The notes beneath the pieces were generated by a model, which had not been told where the DNA came from, did no database searches, and was given only the letters and a program-made list of their open reading frames with translations. The position numbers and the translations under genes were made by a program. Shown piece after piece: positions 41,042 to 43,567 of a stretch of DNA of 43,567 bases. The DNA comes from Bacteroidota bacterium. GTDB lineage: Bacteria; Bacteroidota; Bacteroidia; JABEUT01. The stretch covers positions 1 through 43,567 of the forward strand of contig JABDGY010000014.1 of assembly GCA_013285805.1 (NCBI GenBank), in the 5' to 3' direction. Each line of letters opens with the position of its first letter. Position 1 is the stretch's first letter.

Positions 41042-42838
41042 ATGAAAACGAACACACGCACAAACACCGACGGCAGGTTAGAACTGGTAACTGTAATAAC
41101 CTTCTTTATCATCCTCTTCTTTGTAACCATATTTTCGGACAAAGCTTCGGCGCAGGTAAATGGTAATTCGGGCCACTGCCGCCAATTCGATGGCAGCAGC
41201 ACCAGTGTTACATTCAGTAATAACGATATGAACCTGGAATCGGGTAATACCATGACGGTTACCTGCTGGGTAAAGTCAATCAATTCTGCCAGTGAAGGAA
41301 ACTGGGCCAACCTGGTTACCTTAAATAACTCTGCAAGTAATGGCGATGATGGGCAATTCTGGCTGCAACACAGCCAGTTAAATACTGTTTTTGAGTTTGC
41401 CGTAAAGAACAATGCAGGCACAAGAAATTATATACAGAGCGTTACCAATCCTACCGATGGTGTGTGGTACCATGTAGCCGGTGTATACGATGGCAGTTAT
41501 TTAAAGATATATGTTAACGGTGTTATGGAGGCACAAACCTCCATGACAGGAACCATAAATTCATTCCTCAGCACCTATGCCCTCAATTTTGGCCAATGGG
41601 CTTATAACGGAGATAGCTACCGCCACTTTAACGGTGATATTGACGAGGTTACCATTTGGAACGTGGCCCTTACCCAAACGCAAATACGTACCTATATGTG
41701 CCAAAGTCTGCAAGGAACTGAAAGCGGCCTTATAGGTTACTGGAGGATGAATGAGACTAACAGCAATAAGGTTTATGACATGACCTCAAATGCCAGGACA
41801 GGTAAAGCCAGCGGAGGCAGTTCAACCATTGTATGGTCAGGTGCACCTATAGGCAACGCAAGCATTTATACCTATGGTGGTTCAAAGCTATCATTAAGCA
41901 ATCCTACCTATGGCGATTCACTGGTGGTGAATAATTTCAGCTCTACTCCAACAGGTATACAGATTTACAGGATTGATACCACACCCAATACTACCGTACC
42001 TCCTTCGGGATATACTGCGGTGGCTAATAACTATTATTATGGAGTGTTTTTAATCGGTTCAACATCACCTACTTATGAAGTAAACTATTACTATAAATCG
42101 AATCCTGTGGTTACAGCCCCTTCTTATTTCGGGCTGGTTAAACGCAACGATAACTCAGTATTGACATGGACCGATGTAGCTGCCACACTCAACACAATGA
42201 TATATGCCTTCCAGAAAACCGGGCAAAGCGGCAGGAATGAATATGTGCCTGCACTAACCAGGGGTGGACTGCCCATTAAACTGGCAAGTTTTAACGCACA
42301 ACCCGAAGGCAACCAGGTTGACATTAACTGGGTTACAGCTACAGAAGTAGATAATAAGTACTTTACAGTGGAACGTACCACCGACGGAATTAATTATGAT
42401 GCAATTGCCATTGTAAACGGAGCCGGAAACAGCGACCATGATATCAGCTATTCTGCAGTTGACCCAAACCCGTTGGAAGGTACTGCTTATTACAGGTTGC
42501 GCCAGACCGATTTTGATGGTAACACCCAGGTATTTCCTATTGTGGCAGTTACTTTCTCCGGTTTTGAAAATGTAAACAGTTACAATCTTGCCAATGTTTA
42601 CCCCAATCCTTTCCGCAATAACCTTACCCTGAATATTGAGAGCGCTAAAAGCCAACAACTTACAATAAACATAATGAACGGAAATGGAATGGAAGTAGAT
42701 ACTTATACCATAAACTGTTCAACCGGTAGCAACACCTTTGAATATGGAAAAGCGAATATGCTTGCCGGTGGAATATATTTTATCTGCATAATAGATGCCA
42801 ATGGCCTGAAAACAGTGCAAAAAATAGTAAAGCAATAG
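41042..42838 (+). CDS. Exported LamG-domain protein with FnIII-like repeat and T9SS sorting domain
   Basis: 598 residues. A signal peptide with a long charged n-region (MKTNTRTNTDGRLELVTVIT) precedes a hydrophobic core and SAQ cleavage. Residues about 45-215 are a LamG/concanavalin-like jelly roll (HCRQFDGSSTSVTFSNNDMN, the WYHVAGVYDGSYLKIYVNG strand pair, FNGDIDEVTIWNVALTQTQI). A middle region of unknown type follows (about 250-390). The FnIII-like repeat is at about 400-490 (INWVTATEVDNKYFTVERTT, then AYYRLRQTDFDGNTQ). The sorting domain is at about 510-598 (NVYPNPFRNNLTLNI). LamG domains bind glycans or proteins. Its promoter matches those of the two small paralogues upstream. Confidence 0.82.
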   Translation: MKTNTRTNTDGRLELVTVITFFIILFFVTIFSDKASAQVNGNSGHCRQFDGSSTSVTFSNNDMNLESGNTMTVTCWVKSINSASEGNWANLVTLNNSASNGDDGQFWLQHSQLNTVFEFAVKNNAGTRNYIQSVTNPTDGVWYHVAGVYDGSYLKIYVNGVMEAQTSMTGTINSFLSTYALNFGQWAYNGDSYRHFNGDIDEVTIWNVALTQTQIRTYMCQSLQGTESGLIGYWRMNETNSNKVYDMTSNARTGKASGGSSTIVWSGAPIGNASIYTYGGSKLSLSNPTYGDSLVVNNFSSTPTGIQIYRIDTTPNTTVPPSGYTAVANNYYYGVFLIGSTSPTYEVNYYYKSNPVVTAPSYFGLVKRNDNSVLTWTDVAATLNTMIYAFQKTGQSGRNEYVPALTRGGLPIKLASFNAQPEGNQVDINWVTATEVDNKYFTVERTTDGINYDAIAIVNGAGNSDHDISYSAVDPNPLEGTAYYRLRQTDFDGNTQVFPIVAVTFSGFENVNSYNLANVYPNPFRNNLTLNIESAKSQQLTINIMNGNGMEVDTYTINCSTGSNTFEYGKANMLAGGIYFICIIDANGLKTVQKIVKQ

Positions 42839-42879
42839 AGGAGGATAGAAGTAGTATACGCCCCTTAATGGGGCACAAT

Positions 42880-42927
42880 GCGGGGGAGCAGCTATAAGGG
42901 GTTTTAGCTGTCTTCCCTGCTTTTTTT
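42880..42927 (+). terminator. Rho-independent terminator after the LamG protein gene
   Basis: A long stem: GCGGGGGAG-CAGCT (42880-42893) pairs with AGCTG-t-CTTCCCTGC (42906-42920) with one bulged base and two G-U pairs, followed by seven T's. Confidence 0.8.
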
Positions 42928-43034
42928 CTGGGATTTATCAGTCAAAAAAATGATTTGCATCAGCAATAGGTTAAGGTAATATAGCTACCTTGCATTTGAA
43001 TTTATTGCTTTAATGCAATAAAAACCCCTACAAG

Positions 43035-43567
43035 TTGAAAATACAGAAGAAAGTAATTTATGTGTTCGCACTTGCATTCAGCGCATTGCTGTTTGTGGCG
43101 GGATTCTCAGTTTATAATACCCGCCTTGGTACTCACTCAGCCGAAATGATTTCGCATACGCAGGAGGTGCGTTATAATATTGAAAGAGTATTATCTATTA
43201 ATACTGATATAGAAGATGCCGCAAGGGGATATGCGCTTTCGGCAGACAGTAAATTTGCCGATTCCTGTTATAAATCGGCTACATCACTTAACCAGCATCT
43301 TGAAAAATTAAGCGAACTGGTGAAAGACAACCCTGTGCAGGAACAGCGTTCGACTGAACTGGTTTCACTTGCCCGTAATAAGTCATTTTATGCTGCTCAG
43401 CAAATGGCAACTGAGCTATCAACTGACAGTAATGCAGCTAAAATACAAGCCATTGCCCGGCAAATGAAAGATGAAGAAAACAGGTTGCTTAGTGTGCGTT
43501 TTGCCGATAATCAATCGGCTGCCAAGCGCTCTGTTATTACAACCTTATTAAGCTGTATTTTTCTTTT
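43035..43567 (+). CDS. CHASE3-domain sensor histidine kinase, N-terminal part (cut by window end)
   Basis: At least 177 residues, open at the window edge. The start is TTG 43035, since no in-frame ATG or GTG lies before the first membrane helix (VIYVFALAFSALLFVAGFSV, 7-26). The periplasmic part has the CHASE3 pattern: EVRYNIERVLSINTDIEDA, then ARGYALSADSKF and a helical region with SLARNKSFYAAQQMATELS. A second membrane helix begins at the edge (VITTLLSCIFLF). CHASE3 precedes histidine kinase or diguanylate cyclase modules; a kinase is likeliest beside the LytTR regulator and Hpt gene. The kinase domain itself is not visible. Confidence 0.7.
   Translation, partial: MKIQKKVIYVFALAFSALLFVAGFSVYNTRLGTHSAEMISHTQEVRYNIERVLSINTDIEDAARGYALSADSKFADSCYKSATSLNQHLEKLSELVKDNPVQEQRSTELVSLARNKSFYAAQQMATELSTDSNAAKIQAIARQMKDEENRLLSVRFADNQSAAKRSVITTLLSCIFL

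Overview
The window looks like a chromosomal segment of a member of the Bacteroidota, probably a free-living Chitinophaga/Sphingobacteria-like lineage (the rank below phylum is inference). The evidence is: several secreted proteins ending in type IX secretion (T9SS) sorting domains with a YPNP motif; TonB-dependent receptor and DUF5686 proteins that begin with a CarboxypepD_reg-like domain; a DAHP synthase fused to chorismate mutase; a lipoprotein with an acidic export signal after the lipid cysteine; and repeated TAnnTTTG -7 promoter boxes instead of sigma70 -10 boxes.

Layout. 1-3764 (+) is a sulfate-assimilation and siroheme operon: the end of a uroporphyrinogen-III methyltransferase, a precorrin-2 dehydrogenase fused to a TSUP transporter, ferredoxin-NADP reductase, a 2Fe-2S ferredoxin and APS/PAPS reductase. 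3840-8904 (+) holds lysS, a T9SS cargo protein and a TonB-dependent receptor. 8907-12043 is an Lrp-type regulator divergent from pheA, a hotdog thioesterase and DAHP synthase/chorismate mutase. 12119-17496 (+) holds a DUF5686 outer-membrane protein, a desaturase that closely resembles eukaryotic dihydroceramide delta4-desaturase, gpsA and a methyltransferase. 17556-19559 (+) is a tight operon of a thioesterase, a cobalamin adenosyltransferase and a Ppx/GppA phosphatase. 19554-23295 (-) is a five-gene operon (folK, unknown, sugar epimerase, pfkA, CpsB-like PHP phosphatase) read from an apparently leaderless promoter.

23296-31453 is the accessory part. It has a secreted phospholipase D-like protein, a ParE/antitoxin pair, several dispersed hairpin repeats and two small orphan genes. 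It also has an AT-rich three-gene cassette at 27968-31097: a ParB/Srx-fold protein, a D12-class DNA adenine methyltransferase and an HNH nuclease. I do not recognise this trio as a named system and regard it as the best candidate for an undescribed defence or modification system.

31454-38094 returns to housekeeping genes: sppA, purE, a FlaA1/CapD-type nucleotide-sugar dehydratase, a GldI-like FKBP lipoprotein, a DHH phosphoesterase and ndk. A MITE-like repeat lies between the last two. 38091-43567 is a signalling locus: an Hpt protein and a LytTR response regulator on the minus strand, three exported proteins on the plus strand, and the start of a CHASE3-domain sensor kinase. All three exported-protein genes share one promoter architecture: two direct half-sites exactly 21 bp apart, followed after exactly 36 bp by a TTG..TATA core. 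This is the expected geometry for a LytTR regulator, so the locus looks like a complete small regulon next to its own regulator.
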